DNA from: Conchocele bisecta
Taxonomy: Eukaryota; Mollusca; Bivalvia; Lucinida; Thyasiridae
Direction of reading: 5' to 3'
DNA length: 64,000 nucleotides
NCBI GenBank assembly: GCA_029237695.1
Contig: CM055275.1
Coordinates: 7,886,899 to 7,950,898 of the forward strand
Below, piece by piece: positions 10,354 through 20,849 of the stretch; positions within the stretch are counted from its first letter, which is position 1; each line of letters opens with the position of its first letter. The position numbers and the translations under genes were made by a program. The notes under the pieces were generated by a model. That model worked only from the letters and a program-made list of their open reading frames with translations. It was not told where the DNA came from and did no database searches.

Positions 10354-11429
10354 TAGTCTGCAAATACAAACTAATATTAATAAATATGTTTAAACCAACA
10401 ATTTATACTATTTTCTTCACACAATTATTACACACCTATTTTTTGTGTTATAACCCTTTCTGAGGTTGTATGGGCGGGCTGCATTTTGCTATTAATCTAT
10501 GTATTATGATTTTACCATTATTGGTAGACCAGGGGACAACTTTATAGGGATCGTCAATAGCAGACACACTCATTGACTTGCTTTATGTAGCGCATAGGTA
10601 CTATCGCTGTATACCGGCTTAAAGTTAATATACGATTGTGCCGATGCTTGCTTGTTCTGGTTGAGGTCCGAGACAATTTAAAGTTAGCCAAACAAAATAC
10701 AAGCCTAGCTCTAATAAATATTAATAGAAACAAATTGACTACATATACAAGGGTTAGTGAGATTATAATACACTTTCTGGGAACATGATTTCTTAAAATG
10801 CCCACAGGCGATTGAAATTCTCCCCATTCCACTGGACAGGTATAACTGGTCTACCTATGCATTGCTGGATTTAGGGGTCGTAATTGGCTCACAGGCCTTT
10901 AATGCCTGCGAAGCAAGTCATTATATGGCACACCTGGGTAGAACCAATTTTCTTGCATATCAGCCAGCAGTTTAAAGAAATCCAACGGTGAATTACACCA
11001 CTCGGCAGCAGTAGTTTACACCACTCTCGTGTTTATCATGTATGGAGAAATAACATCAGTAATGTCGCAATGACGCGTTTCCTTCGACCAATCAAATCAT
11101 GTTCTCTGACACACCCTCTGAATCACTACGGCCTGCCTCCGGAAATTAATTTGCATAACTATTGGCCATATTTTAACGCTTGATTGGCTTTGTTTTTATG
11201 AAGAACAATGTTTATTTTAGCCAGGTGAGCTGATTATCTTGAAATACTGCTCGTGTAATTAGGTCCTACCCTACGCTCACTCGTTTGTTTAGCGAAAAGG
11301 ACCCAATCAAGTGTGCATATTCACGATAATCAGTTCACATGGTTTAATAAACTGTATGTATTTCCCGCACTGCTGCACAGCTGGTTCTGCTCAGGTGTGC
11401 CATATTAGCTGCTTGGTCCTACGGGTATT
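10354..11429. other. No supportable gene; ATTGG-rich unique sequence
   Basis: I see no element boundaries or coding exons. CCAAT/ATTGG motifs occur near 11088 and 11182. Part of 10540-10830 is open on the minus strand but has no motif and low-complexity codon use. Confidence 0.35.
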
Positions 11430-12252
11430 TGAAAAGGAAACATACCCCATCAGTAGGCACAAAAAATATTCTGTATTCCTTAACATGTTAACGGACATTA
11501 CTATATATTATCTGTATTTATTTTTTGATGTGCAATGATCATACTTGATAATCTGTCGAAAATATTATGTTTTCAGGCGACGCATTTAATTAGTATAAAT
11601 AATTAAAAAATATCATGCCTCATTTGCATATATGAAAATATCCTGATACCACCGCGATTCACTATCAGTAAAATAAACGTTACTAAATGATTATATCTGT
11701 ATAGCGGGCACTCGTAATTTTTAGAGCAAATGGAGTGAGTGAGTGAGTGAATAGGGTTTAACGTCCGCTTTTCTGACATAGAGGTACAAGCCTCAGGGAG
11801 TCTACACACAGACGGGTCAACGGGGTCGTGTCCCGTATCCACCTGTCTGAGGGGGGTAAATCCCAACTTCAGAACTCAATATTTACAATCAAAATATATC
11901 AGTCCTGAAATTAGAACAACCTGATCTGGAGCCAGGCCCTCGCCACACCAGCATCTTTATCCCATCCCCTAAAAGTAATAGGATTAGCACTAATCTTACT
12001 TTTATATATGGGGCATAGCCCGACTCAAATCTCACATACAAGAAAGCCAAAAATGTACATGAGGGCCAAATCCGGTGTAGTGGGTTCCGGAAAGTATGAA
12101 CCCAATCGTTAAGCCAGTTTAGTCGCCTTTTACGACAAGCAATGGCTACTGCAGCACTATTCTCAGGATCAGTTGATCCCGCCCCGGTGCCTGCACGGGG
12201 CAAAAATCTTAAAAGAACAGTGTGTGACTCCTGAGTGGACATGCACCTTTAA
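11430..12252. mobile_element. Family G TTAA-type MITE, copy 1, carrying SINE-H
   Basis: The left end (AAACATACCCCATCAGTAGG) and the right end (CTGAGTGGACATGCACCT followed by TTAA) are decayed forms of the G termini AGGTACATGCCCACTCAG and complement. The interior matches other G copies (TTTTTTGATGTGCAATGATC, ATATCATGCCTCATTTGCAT). A SINE-H copy at about 11732-12201 is nested in the right half. Confidence 0.8.
11732..12201 (-). mobile_element. SINE-H, full length
   Basis: On the minus strand it starts CCCCGTGCAGGCACCGGGGC, passes GCTTGTCGTAAAAGGCGACT and ends GACGTTAAACCCTATTCACT with an (ACTC)n tail. The head is GC-rich with a short hairpin, and a tRNA origin is not evident. The target duplication is unclear, perhaps GCAAA. 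Confidence 0.88.
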
Positions 12253-12301
12253 TGAGCAATGTCGGTAGTATATAGGGTCAGCAGTAGTATAGGTAGACCA
12301 G

Positions 12302-12601
12302 TTGCCGATTTCACCAAAATTGCAAAGTATACTTAATATCTTGCAAAGTACACTTTGAAGGAGAAATTTTCAATTTAAGGGTAAATTTATTAATTTTTAA
12401 TATACTGCATTTATTACATTATCACAGCCATTATGGCTGTGATAATGTAATAAATTCAGTATAATAATTCTGCATACTTTTAATCATCAAATATATGTTA
12501 GTTCTATATGAAATAATGCATTTCGGGGAAAGTAAATGATTTCTCCCTCAAAGTACACTTTGCTAGATAAGTATGGTTTGGAATTTTCGTGAAATCGGTT
12601 A
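12302..12601. mobile_element. Family D MITE, copy 3, with CAG target duplication
   Basis: Termini TTGCCGATTTCACCAAAATT and TTTTCGTGAAATCGGTTA are flanked on both sides by CAG. The central hairpin CATTATCACAGCC/GGCTGTGATAATG and the AAAGTA-type subterminal repeats match copies 1, 2 and 4. Confidence 0.9.
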
Positions 12602-13984
12602 CAGATGGACCTGTGTAATGGAACAGATTGAGGTTTGATTGCCTTTGGTCCGGACGAACGAGTGAAATTCGAGACAAGTGAAAATGTCCATGGAAACAAA
12701 CATTTTCTGCATAAATGGCGTACATTAGAGAGTATAAAACAACAGTTACTATGGTAATGGAATGCAAACAAAACAATTCCCTTCCCCAGTAAACAAAAAC
12801 ATAATAAACATGTACATGTACACAGAGGCCAGTGCGTGGAATTTTCTGCTAGATTCCGAAATTTATATCAAATATCTGTGATAGGTTTTGTAAATGATGT
12901 TGAAAGTTGACAAAAATTTCAGAGCACAAGCGGCGGAATTCAATCATTTACCGAAGTTATCTGCGAAATATGGAGGTGTGATAAGAATATTTAATAAGTA
13001 ATTAATTGGTTTATCGCAGATGGAATATGTCCAAAATACATGTCGAAGAACTGTGATTTATTACTCTTGCAAATTATTTGCACGGGTTTCGCTGTGAGAG
13101 AAAACCCGTAATCAACTCCTTACAAATAATACAAAGTGAGAAGAACACCCGTAATTGTGCGCCTGTTTTCTTGGAAACCACGAGCTACCATGCAAAATGC
13201 TTAATTTTAAATACAGTCAAAATAAAGTTATTTGAAAATTTGGAAAGGGTCTCGACTAATATAGAATGTTAATGTGATTGAACACATTCCAAACATGCAC
13301 TCAAATATATCTGGCTCATAGAAGTAGCTGTGTAATTTGGATTTCAAAAAGTTTACATGACGTCACATTTCACGTCACACAACGTAACGTCAAAATGCGG
13401 GAAAACACGTCATTGTAGAACTATTCATGCGCACATCACAATTCATTGATTATAATCTCAAAAATATAGTAAATGTGCATATATATCCGCCGTGGAAGTG
13501 TAATAAATAGGATATTCCATCGTACATGTTTGAATAGCGGAAATAATACACTCGTGTCCGTCGGCGTCCATACAAGCAACTCTCACGTCTCACCAACTTG
13601 ATTGTAGTGTCTGTCAGTTTATGGACATTTTGGACCAAGACGTTTCGGCCCACTTTGGTCATTATGGTACACTCGGTAAAAATTATTAAATACTGGTAAT
13701 GTATATATCAAGCCAGTGTCAATCGTTAATGCTGATCAGATGGACGTGGTATGTTTTCCTGTCAGAATCAAAAGCGACAAAATTAAGAAATATAAAAGGC
13801 AGAAAATCTCACGCTGGCCCTGTAGTTTATATTTACTGCATACAATTGGATGCAGAGCAGTAACAGTGTATTAAAAATCATAATGCACTGGTGTAATTAA
13901 TATGCCAATGAGGCAGATATAGAAAACACACTAGGTCAGTACATCTTCAATGCTTGATGTGCTTAATATGCAACATAATCTAAC
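12602..13984. other. Intergenic sequence with a CRE-like cluster
   Basis: No exon can be supported. At 13358-13365 there is a perfect TGACGTCA. Further CGTCA cores follow at about 13373, 13388 and 13418, so there are four in about 65 bp. The segment 13515-13680 shares ATTCCATCGTACATGTTTGA-like sequence with about 18625-18680, so it is a dispersed repeat of unknown type. Confidence 0.4.
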
Positions 13985-13990
13985 ATTGAT

Positions 13991-14312
13991 CAGAGCTCCA
14001 GACAAGGTGTGTATTGGCATATTTTACGCACTTATTTTAGCAGAATACGCATTGATTATCAAAAGTGGGAGTGAAAATATGCATTGATTTTCAAATTTAG
14101 TAGTGAAAATACTGTAATAAAGTTGAAAATTTACTTAGTTTAGCTGCAAAAAGCTTTTTGCAGCTCAAGTAAGTAAATTTTTAATTTGTTTTTATTTTGT
14201 GTCATTTGTTCCCTATTTAATAAGGAAGAAAATCAATAATACATTTGTAAAAGTAAAATACGCATTGAATATATATAATACTCTTTAGATACAAAACTTA
14301 TCTGGAGCTCTG
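13991..14312. mobile_element. Family I MITE, copy 1 (CAGAGCTCC termini)
   Basis: Termini CAGAGCTCCAGACAAG and CTTATCTGGAGCTCTG enclose AT-rich sequence with a central hairpin CTGCAAAAAGC/GCTTTTTGCAG. ATTGAT flanks both ends (13985-13990 and 14313-14318). CAGAG-type ends recall hAT elements, but the family is not proven. Confidence 0.85.
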
Positions 14313-14499
14313 ATTGATTTAATATGATACGTATGATAAGAAATTCTGCAAGCCACGTTTAATATGAAATCAATAAACTCGCTTAGGCCATTATAAAATA
14401 AATGATAAGATTCTCATCCATTTTTTTCTTAAAAATGAGGGCGGGAGGGAAATTTTATTTTATATTTTCAGGATATCGGAAATACCGACCATCGACCAA

Positions 14500-14860
14500 T
14501 AATTCCAGCACAAAAGTATTTACACAATTCCCTAACATTTGATTGGTCCGTAGCAAGTCTCTGTCCAAAATTTATATCCCAGTAAACAATCCCATGCCGA
14601 ACTACTTTCCGTAACCATCAGGCGCAGTTAAAATAATTCTTAAGAAAACGGAAAATAAACACATTTTCTTGATGAATTTATTTAAAATGCTGGAATTATA
14701 AGGAATGAATGGCCTTTTTGTTGAATTTATCGGGGATATAAACTTGGAAAAGTCGCGGGAATACTGTACGAGGCCTTCCGGCCTTCGTCCAGTATTCCCG
14801 CGACTTTTCCAAGTTTATACCCCGATAAATTCCACAAAAAGGCCATTCATTCCTATATTA
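14500..14860. mobile_element. Family E MITE, copy with outer arm
   Basis: A long stem at 14702-14856 pairs GGAATGAATGGCCTTTTTGT with its complement through TATAAACTTGGAAAAGTCGC and GCGACTTTTCCAAGTTTATA. The outer sequence at 14500-14700 (ACAATTCCCTAACATTTGAT, AACGGAAAATAAACACATTT) is found inverted next to the copy at 34434-34860. Confidence 0.85.
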
Positions 14861-15597
14861 TTTGTGTTAACTCTATGCATGCTGGGAATGAAAATAATGG
14901 CTATACTTTCTAACTTAATAGAAAATGACAATTCATCAATGTCTTTCTTATTTCTCTCTGAAAATATGTAATTACCCATCGCATGCTCCCAACCACCACG
15001 TATTGCCAATAAAAAAAAATCGGGGCGGGCCTTAATTCTCGGGGCGGACGGGCGGGATGAGAATCTAGCATTTATTTTTATAATGGCCTTAATAAATATC
15101 ATATAAATTTTTCATTTTGTCAATACTAATTAAGTGATCAACAATTAGATTATATAATTATCTGCAGGTCAGGCCATCCATAATTATATCTCCGTTTCCT
15201 GTAACCCGACCGACATTTTTTAGTTTAGTGCTACAGTGGGTTAAAAGGGTTAATATAATCTCTGGCCCTAAATGGCCTACATGTTCCTACAACAACACAT
15301 ACAGCAATTGACATACAATGTACTTTCATTGCAAGACTTGCAATATTGAATTTAAAAATTATTAATATTAAAAAGGTACAATATTTTAACACTTGCAATG
15401 CCTTTTTAATATTAATAATTTTTAGTCATGTGACAGAAAAAAAAAGAAATTGCCTACCGACCGACCCACTTCTAAAATTCTGGGTCGGGTTACAGATAAC
15501 AAACAATTTTTTAAGGACGGCCTCAATATCAATGGTTAGCTTTACCAGTTATCCCCTTTTCCACATAAGTAACTGCGATGGACTGCGATATGTTAAT
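14861..15597. other. No supportable gene
   Basis: This is AT-rich sequence with a small inverted repeat, AAAAATTATTAATATTAAAA / TTTTAATATTAATAATTTTT, at 15352-15424. A 95-codon minus-strand frame (14815-15102) overlaps the E stem and is rejected as coding. Confidence 0.35.
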
Positions 15598-15601
15598 TTA
15601 A

Positions 15602-15757
15602 AGGCACATGTCACCGAGTTGGCACAAAATGTTCTGTATATCAGATATCATCACAGACGTTTTCTGGCAATATGAACATTCTGTCACCATTACCCCACGT
15701 ATTGATTGGCATTATTATACATTTCATATCAGATGTAAATTTGCACATTGATTCATA
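15602..15757. mobile_element. Family G MITE, partial copy 2
   Basis: TTAA at 15598-15601 is followed by AGGCACATGTCACC and the G-type interior (TTACCCCACGTATTGATTGG, CATTTCATATCAGATGTAAA). The right end is lost. Confidence 0.75.
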
Positions 15758-16009
15758 GCTTAATGTAACTGTTTGTACCAAGCGTTGTTCGTTCGCTTCC
15801 ATTTCACCGACAAATAAGACAAACACTTTCGGCGCGAAAACATGAGATAGCCAGGCGAAAACGCGAGAATTAATCAAATAAAATCTAACGTTTTCGCCTC
15901 GCGATTTAGTCTTCGCGATCTTGTGTATATATATGTCGACGATGCGATGCAGTAACCAATAACATGTATCAAAATATTTTGGGTTTTTCTTTTTTGCTCA
16001 ATAAACGTG

Positions 16010-16330
16010 TATTGGCAGCACATTAGAATCGTTTCCTAAGAAATATAAATGTTTGCCCACATTTGTTCTATTAATTAACAAAAACATGTTTTTGCAGCAC
16101 ATGAGAATCGTCTCCTTGGAGACAATTCTAATGAAATACCAAGATGTGTTGTCATGGAAAGTAAGAAAAATATGCTATAGTTCTGGTCTATTTATTGTTT
16201 TCTGCAGCACGATAAATGTACCATAAAATTTGTATTGCTTTTTGGTACTCGCTACTTCTGATTTCTATTGGGTTTTTGGCACTTTTAATTGGGTATTTAA
16301 GCAAATACGCAGCTTATCTGGAACTCTGAT
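16010..16330. repeat. Palindromic element remnants
   Basis: A hairpin core at about 16105-16130 (GAATCGTCTCC/GGAGACAATTC) is flanked by arms TTTTGCAGCACATGAG. At 16312-16328 a family I right terminus, CTTATCTGGAACTCTGAT, is visible. The boundaries are not resolvable. Confidence 0.5.
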
Positions 16331-16419
16331 CTGTAAGAGTTATCCATTACAAGTCAGCTTGTATACAGAAAGTACATTTGCGAGAGGTATCTCTATTCAG
16401 GTTATCTACAGACATTTAC

Positions 16420-17465
16420 AAGAGTTATCTCCCCCGTCTAGACATTTGGTTTTCTTGTTTCTCTTATAGTCCCTACGTACCAATCATTCATAGCTTAATC
16501 TACAACGGTTTGCATTTAGAATATATAGAACATTACAAAGTCATTTGGTCAATGTTACATTTCAAATAAGTTTATCAACGGACACTTGTGAGTTATCTCC
16601 ATTCAGGTTACCTACATACATTTGCAAGAGTTATCTCCCCCGTCTAACCCTTGTTTTTGTTTGTGTCACCTGGCATTGAGTTTCTATTTAATAGACAATG
16701 CACATAAAAGATTCATAGCTTAATCTATATTGGTTTGCATTAACACTTAGACCGCTACTCACAACAATTGTCGCCTGCTGTTGCTTTTATATCTTACCTT
16801 ATTTCTCAATAAAAACATCGTTTGACAGCACTTCAGAATCATTTCCAATGGAAATGATTCTGAAGTGCTGTCAAAGCATGTTGTAAATTATTCTAAAGTG
16901 CTGTTAAAGCATGTTTTTGATGATAAAAATTGAAAGTAGAAAATAAACAGCAGACAGCAAAGCAAATAAGATAGCGTTCTAAGGGTTAAGCAAATATAGA
17001 ATATTGAAATATAAAAGTCAAAGGTCAATTTTATTTACAAATCAGCTTATGAACAGAGAGTTATCTCCCCCGTCTAGCCCTTGGTATTCTTGTGTAGACT
17101 CGTGGTGTGTTTCTCTTATAAACCACACATACCAATAATTCATAGCTTAATCACATTTAGCAAACATAGAACATTGTAAAGTCATTTGGTCAATACAGCA
17201 CATTACAAATCAGCTAATCGACAAAGTTCTGTGAGAGTTATCTCCCCGTCTAGCCCTTGGTTTTCTTGTGTCGTCTCACACTGAGATTCTGTTGTATATC
17301 ATACATACCAATCATTCATAGCTTAATCTATAATGATTTGCATTAAGCAAATATAGAATATTGAAATATTGAAATATATAAGTCATAGGTCAATTTCAAT
17401 TACAAATCAGAGTTATCTCCCCGTCTAGCCCTTGGTTTTCTTGTGTCGTCTCGCACTGAGTTTCT
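16420..17465 (-). repeat. Tandem duplication of a gene's last coding segment, stop and downstream DNA
   Basis: On the plus strand the block GAGTTATCTCCCCCGTCTAG recurs at about 16423, 16628, 17058, 17234 and 17409. In the copies I checked, the reverse complement of CTTGGTTTTCTTGTGTCGTC follows. The last copy is the genuine 3' end of the coding exon at 17425-17564. The copy near 17234 still reads LSVRRHKKTKG and stop, where the real exon reads LSARRHKKTKG and stop. The copy near 17058 reads TTSLHKNTKG and stop. Spacing is about 205, 430 (200 plus a nested MITE), 176 and 175 bp. Each unit also includes TTCATAGCTTAATC from the downstream flank. Confidence 0.88.
16744..16985. mobile_element. Family J piggyBac-like MITE, copy 1 (TTAA target)
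   Basis: The element is flanked by TTAA at 16740-16743 and 16986-16989. Termini are CACTTAGACCGCTA and TAGCGTTCTAAGGG. The CCCTTAGA-type end and the TTAA target resemble the piggyBac superfamily. The centre is a hairpin, CAGAATCATTTCC/GGAAATGATTCTG. It is inserted between copies 2 and 3 of the duplicated gene tail. Confidence 0.85.
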
Positions 17466-17564
17466 CTTGAAGTCCCTGCTCCAGTCGAGCCTTGTTCATC
17501 TCCTGGGTCTTGATGAATTCCTGCGTGTTGTGTTCGTATTGTTTCTTCAGCTCGTCAATATTCC
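17425..17564 (-). CDS. Terminal coding exon of an unrecognised coiled-coil protein
   Basis: On the minus strand an acceptor (CAATTTTTCAG) opens this exon of 140 nt. It contributes two bases to a split codon and then 45 codons and a TAG stop. The peptide begins NIDELKKQYEHNTQEF and ends LSARRHKKTKG. It is strongly charged and helical with heptad-like spacing, so a coiled coil with a basic C-terminal tail is likely. The upstream exon at 17930-17993 ends in phase 1, and the joined codon gives glycine, so frame is kept. The 365-bp intron between them contains MITE C copy 3. I do not recognise the family. The sequence just downstream is a tandem array of copies of this exon's end. Confidence 0.85.
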
Positions 17565-17689
17565 CTGAAAAATTGAGGAAAAGTAGAGATTTACAGTGAA
17601 ACCCCTCAAAGCCAGACGGACACCCTTAGGATTTTCCATAAATTTAATGGCATATCCTCACCATGAAATGGGTTAATATTTTTGCTCCT

Positions 17690-17918
17690 GGGGCCCGTTT
17701 CACTAAAGTTTGCACGACTAAAATGTTCGTAAGTGAAAAAATATTAACACATTAACACGGTTTTCTTGTAAACAATTATTGGATTTACATTTATTGAGCA
17801 TAGGCTGCACATGCAGCCTATGCTCAATAAATGTAAATCCATCTATTGAAATTCCCAGACAATCCTATATTGGCAATTACGAACATTTTAGTTGTACACT
17901 GTTTAGTGAAACGGCCCC
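17690..17918. mobile_element. Family C MITE, copy 3, intact, in an intron
   Basis: This is the best-preserved C copy. Termini are GGGCCCGTTTCACTAAAGTT and TTTAGTGAAACGGCCCC, with inner arms CGACTAAAATGTTCG and complement. The stem is TTATTGAGCATAGGCTGCA with its exact complement. The flanks CTG/CTG suggest a short target duplication. On the minus strand it begins only five bases beyond the GTAGGT donor region of the exon at 17930-17993. Confidence 0.9.
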
Positions 17919-17929
17919 CTGGGACCTAC

Positions 17930-17993
17930 CGAAGAGTTCCTTGTTTGACGGCAAAGGAGCCAACTCTGACAGTGGAACTGGTGCCTGGTGCAT
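17930..17993 (-). CDS. Penultimate coding exon of the same gene
   Basis: This is a 64-nt exon on the minus strand. The acceptor is TTTTACCTTTCAG and the donor is G followed by GTAGGT. It encodes MHQAPVPLSELAPLPSNKEL then F and the first base of a glycine codon. Its first codon is ATG, but it follows a good acceptor and is in phase 0 with the exon at 18512-18606. I therefore read it as an internal methionine, with an alternative start possible. The proline-rich stretch probably links two helical parts. No catalytic motif is visible. Confidence 0.82.
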
Positions 17994-18007
17994 CTGAAAG
18001 GTAAAAC

Positions 18008-18379
18008 AGTTTGTTTGTTTTGTTTGTTTATTAGGGTTTAACGGCCTATCAACAGCTAAGGTCATTTAAGGCCGGGTCAATGGGTTTAGTACTAAATCCC
18101 ATAAATCAAGTACATGTACAAATTGGGGGAAAATTCCAAAATCAGAACTGAATATTTACAATAAAAAATCTATATATTCAGCCATGAAATCAGAATAATC
18201 CTGATCTGATGCCAGGTCCTCGCCACACCAGAATAACTTGGCAGTAGCACCCTCCCAAAAGCAGTAGGATCAGTAATAATCTTACTACTTTTATAATGGG
18301 CAATAACCCAATTCAACTCCCAGGTAACAAAAGAGCCAAATATAAAAACGTACCCGAGGGCCAAATCAGGCAAATCGGT
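18008..18379 (-). mobile_element. SINE-A, 5'-truncated, in an intron
   Basis: Read on the minus strand the body runs from CCGATTTGCCTGATTTGGCC to GGCCGTTAAACCCTAATAAA with a CAAA tail. It lies in the 518-bp intron between the exons at 18512-18606 and 17930-17993, in the same orientation as the gene. Its tail comes within 15 bp of the acceptor. Confidence 0.88.
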
Positions 18380-18511
18380 ATAAAATGGTTTACAAATTCA
18401 TCCTAGGGGCCACGTGAATTTATTGCATAAATAGAAAAATTTACATCGATGGATGGATGGAGGGACGGACATGCGCTCTAAAAGCTTTCATCAACTTTTG
18501 AATGATCGTAC

Positions 18512-18606
18512 CTTTCCACAATTGGGAATGTCGTTGTTCAGCCCCATACCGTCTGGCTGTGCCACCAGCAGTTTCTCCAGGCCTAGGTTTTCATCTTCGT
18601 TGAAAT
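18512..18606 (-). CDS. Upstream coding exon of the same gene
   Basis: This is a 95-nt exon on the minus strand. The acceptor is TGTTTACATTCAG and the donor is GGAAAG followed by GTACGA. Two bases complete a codon from an earlier exon (so that exon must end in phase 1). Then 31 codons read FNEDENLGLEKLLVAQPDGM followed by GLNNDIPNCGK. It is acidic at the start and helical in the middle. The next exon joins in phase 0. No exon further upstream could be found between 18.6 kb and the N gap. The full protein is therefore unknown and its identity unassigned. Confidence 0.8.
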
Positions 18607-18989
18607 CTGAATGTAAACAGAGGAATGTTCCATCATACATGTGTGAATAGCAGGAAAACGTAAGTGTCTGTCGGCTTTCATAAACCGATATGTAATGCAA
18701 CCTTAACCCTTTCACCCCTAAGTAACTGGAATGGATTTTGACATGTTAATTTTGCAACCAATCAAACTAGTCCATTTATGAAAAGGGGGTGTTTTTTGTT
18801 TTCAAAATAATGAACATTACTTTCAAAAAGTGCAGATCCTTACGAGCCGGCCCATCTGAATCTGCACTGTTTGCATAAACCGATATAGCGGGCTTTCGGG
18901 TTCATTAGTTACTAATTAATTACTACAACAGCGACATTCGGGGAGAACCAAAGTTGGCTGCGGTTGAGAAGTGGCTGTGATAGAGCTTG

Positions 18990-19042
18990 TTTGTTTGTTT
19001 GTTGGGGTTTAACAGCCTATCAACAGCTAAGATCATTTAAGG
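18990..19042 (-). mobile_element. SINE-A/B 3' tail fragment
   Basis: GTTTGTTTGTTTGTTGGGGT plus TTTAACAGCCTATCAACAGC on the plus strand is the reverse of the A/B 3' end. Only about 50 bp remain. Confidence 0.75.
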
Positions 19043-19249
19043 AATAAAACCATGGGCTGTTGCGTTGACTGGGGTTTATAATACATTTGGTTTTGTTTTG
19101 GTCCGAAGGACTCCACACAAACTAAATGTATTGTACACCCCAGTAAACGCTACAACCCATGCTTTTATTACTTATAATTATATATATTTACACTGAATTT
19201 TCTGATAGATCAAAAATGTAAACAACCAAATGTGGCATTAAAATTTATA

Positions 19250-19513
19250 TTATCCCGTCAACACAGTGCGTATGTGCCGTGAAACACGGTGCCGTGAAAC
19301 ATTTTTGATATCCAGTCAATACAATTTTTGCATTTTACAGCCATTTGAAGGTGTTGACGGGATAAATAGAATAGTAGGTTAGTGCTGTGAATGGGAAAAA
19401 ATATCTGGCGCGGCACGGAAACGGGATGTGCTTGGCAGAGCCTCGCCCATCCCGTTTCCTGAGCCTTGCCAGATATTTTTTCCCATTCACGGCACTAACC
19501 TACTATTCTCTAT
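19250..19513. mobile_element. Family F double-hairpin MITE, copy 1
   Basis: The first hairpin has arms TTATCCCGTCAACAC and GTGTTGACGGGATAA. The second has arms GAATAGTAGGTTAGTG and complement, continuing through AATGGGAAAAAATATCTGGC. A CGGGATG/CATCCCG inner stem closes it. Copies lie at 24366-24616 and, inverted, at 28936-29186. Confidence 0.9.
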
Positions 19514-19797
19514 ATAATCTTTTTTTCATTTTTTACGTCATTTTGTCGTAATTCCTGGAACAGAGACATTGCTGGTTAATAGCGTGCAGTTATTGACAAC
19601 ATTGTGGGAATTAATTACGTCAAATGAACTTTAATGAATAAACAACATCGCGCAACATCACGTGGGTCTAATGTATTGTATTGTGATGTAAACGCAATAC
19701 ATCGAAAAGGCGTTTGCATTATGAATTTATAGAAGGTGTAAATATAAACAATTAATAAGATACACGTGTACTTGGTGTTCATGTACAGAATATTTAA

Positions 19798-20212
19798 AAG
19801 TACATGCCCACTCAGTAGGCACAAAATGTTCTTTATATCGGAGACATCACCCGAGACATTTTCTGGCAAAATAAACATCCATTCGCCATTACCCCACGAA
19901 TTGATTGGCATTATTGTATATTTTATATCAGATGTACATTTCCACACTGATATCAGGGGCGATAACCGTGTTTCCTTAAAAGGTTAATGGAAAATTTTAT
20001 TTTTTCAGGTGACATATTTAACTGTAAATAATTAAAAAATATCATGCCTCATTTTCATATGAAAATAGTCTGATACCACCGCGAGTCACTAAATGATTAT
20101 ATCTGCATAGCGGGCACTTGTAATTTTTAGAACTGGTGGAATAGTGACACACTTATACACTTATTTAATTCCTATAAAGGACATTTTGTGCCTACTGAGT
20201 GGGCATGTACCT
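19798..20212. mobile_element. Family G MITE, copy 3 (TTAA-flanked)
   Basis: TTAA borders sit at 19794-19797 and 20213-20216. The left end is AAGTACATGCCCACTCAGTA and the right end TACTGAGTGGGCATGTACCT. Internal landmarks are GGGGCGATAACCGTGTTTCC and TATCATGCCTCATTTTCATA. Confidence 0.9.
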
Positions 20213-20289
20213 TTAAATATTGAGTACAACGTATCCATTTACGTTTAGCACTGGTAATATGAAAACATACTTCGTTTAAAAGTTAACTA

Positions 20290-20552
20290 AAGGATTTATA
20301 CTAATTAAATGTGTGACCTGAAAAAACAAGATTTTCGACAGATTATACAGACTGATCATTGCACATCAAAAATTAAATACAGAGAATGAATAGAAATGTC
20401 CGTTAACATTTTAAGAAACACGGTTATCGCCCCTTATATCAGTGTGGGAATTTACGTCTGATATAAAATGAATGTTTATTTTGCCAGAAAATGTCTAAGA
20501 TGATGTCTCTGATGTAAAGAAAATGTTGTGCCTACTGAGTGGGCATGAACCA
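20290..20552. mobile_element. Family G MITE, inverted partial copy
   Basis: This is the reverse-complement G interior (TGATCATTGCACATCAAAAA, GTTATCGCCCCTTATATCAG) ending in CTACTGAGTGGGCATGAACC. It directly follows copy 3 in opposite orientation, giving an inverted pair. Confidence 0.8.
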
Positions 20553-20599
20553 TATAGATACATGTATAGAGTATTTAAATTCAATTTTAAATTAAATTT

Positions 20600-20785
20600 T
20601 GTTGTTTATTGTTTAGATTCTATTTGCCATTTTTTTCTCATAAAAACATGGTTTGGCAGCACTTAGAATCCACTGGATTCTAAAGTGCTGCCAAACCATG
20701 TTTTTATGACAGAAAAAAACGACAAATAGATTCTAAACCGTTGTCAAACAATGTTTGTATATAAAAGAAGACGAAATATAAAACA
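20600..20785. mobile_element. Palindromic element related to family J
   Basis: A long hairpin pairs ATAAAAACATGGTTTGGCAG and CTGCCAAACCATGTTTTTAT, with core CACTTAGAATCCA. The outer sequence GTTTAGATTCTATTTG repeats inverted as AATAGATTCTAAAC. The borders are unclear. Confidence 0.7.
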
Positions 20786-20849
20786 ACAGCGGTCGACAAT
20801 TTTTGTTTTCCACATTCAAAGGGTTCTTAGTATTTAACAATATTATGTA

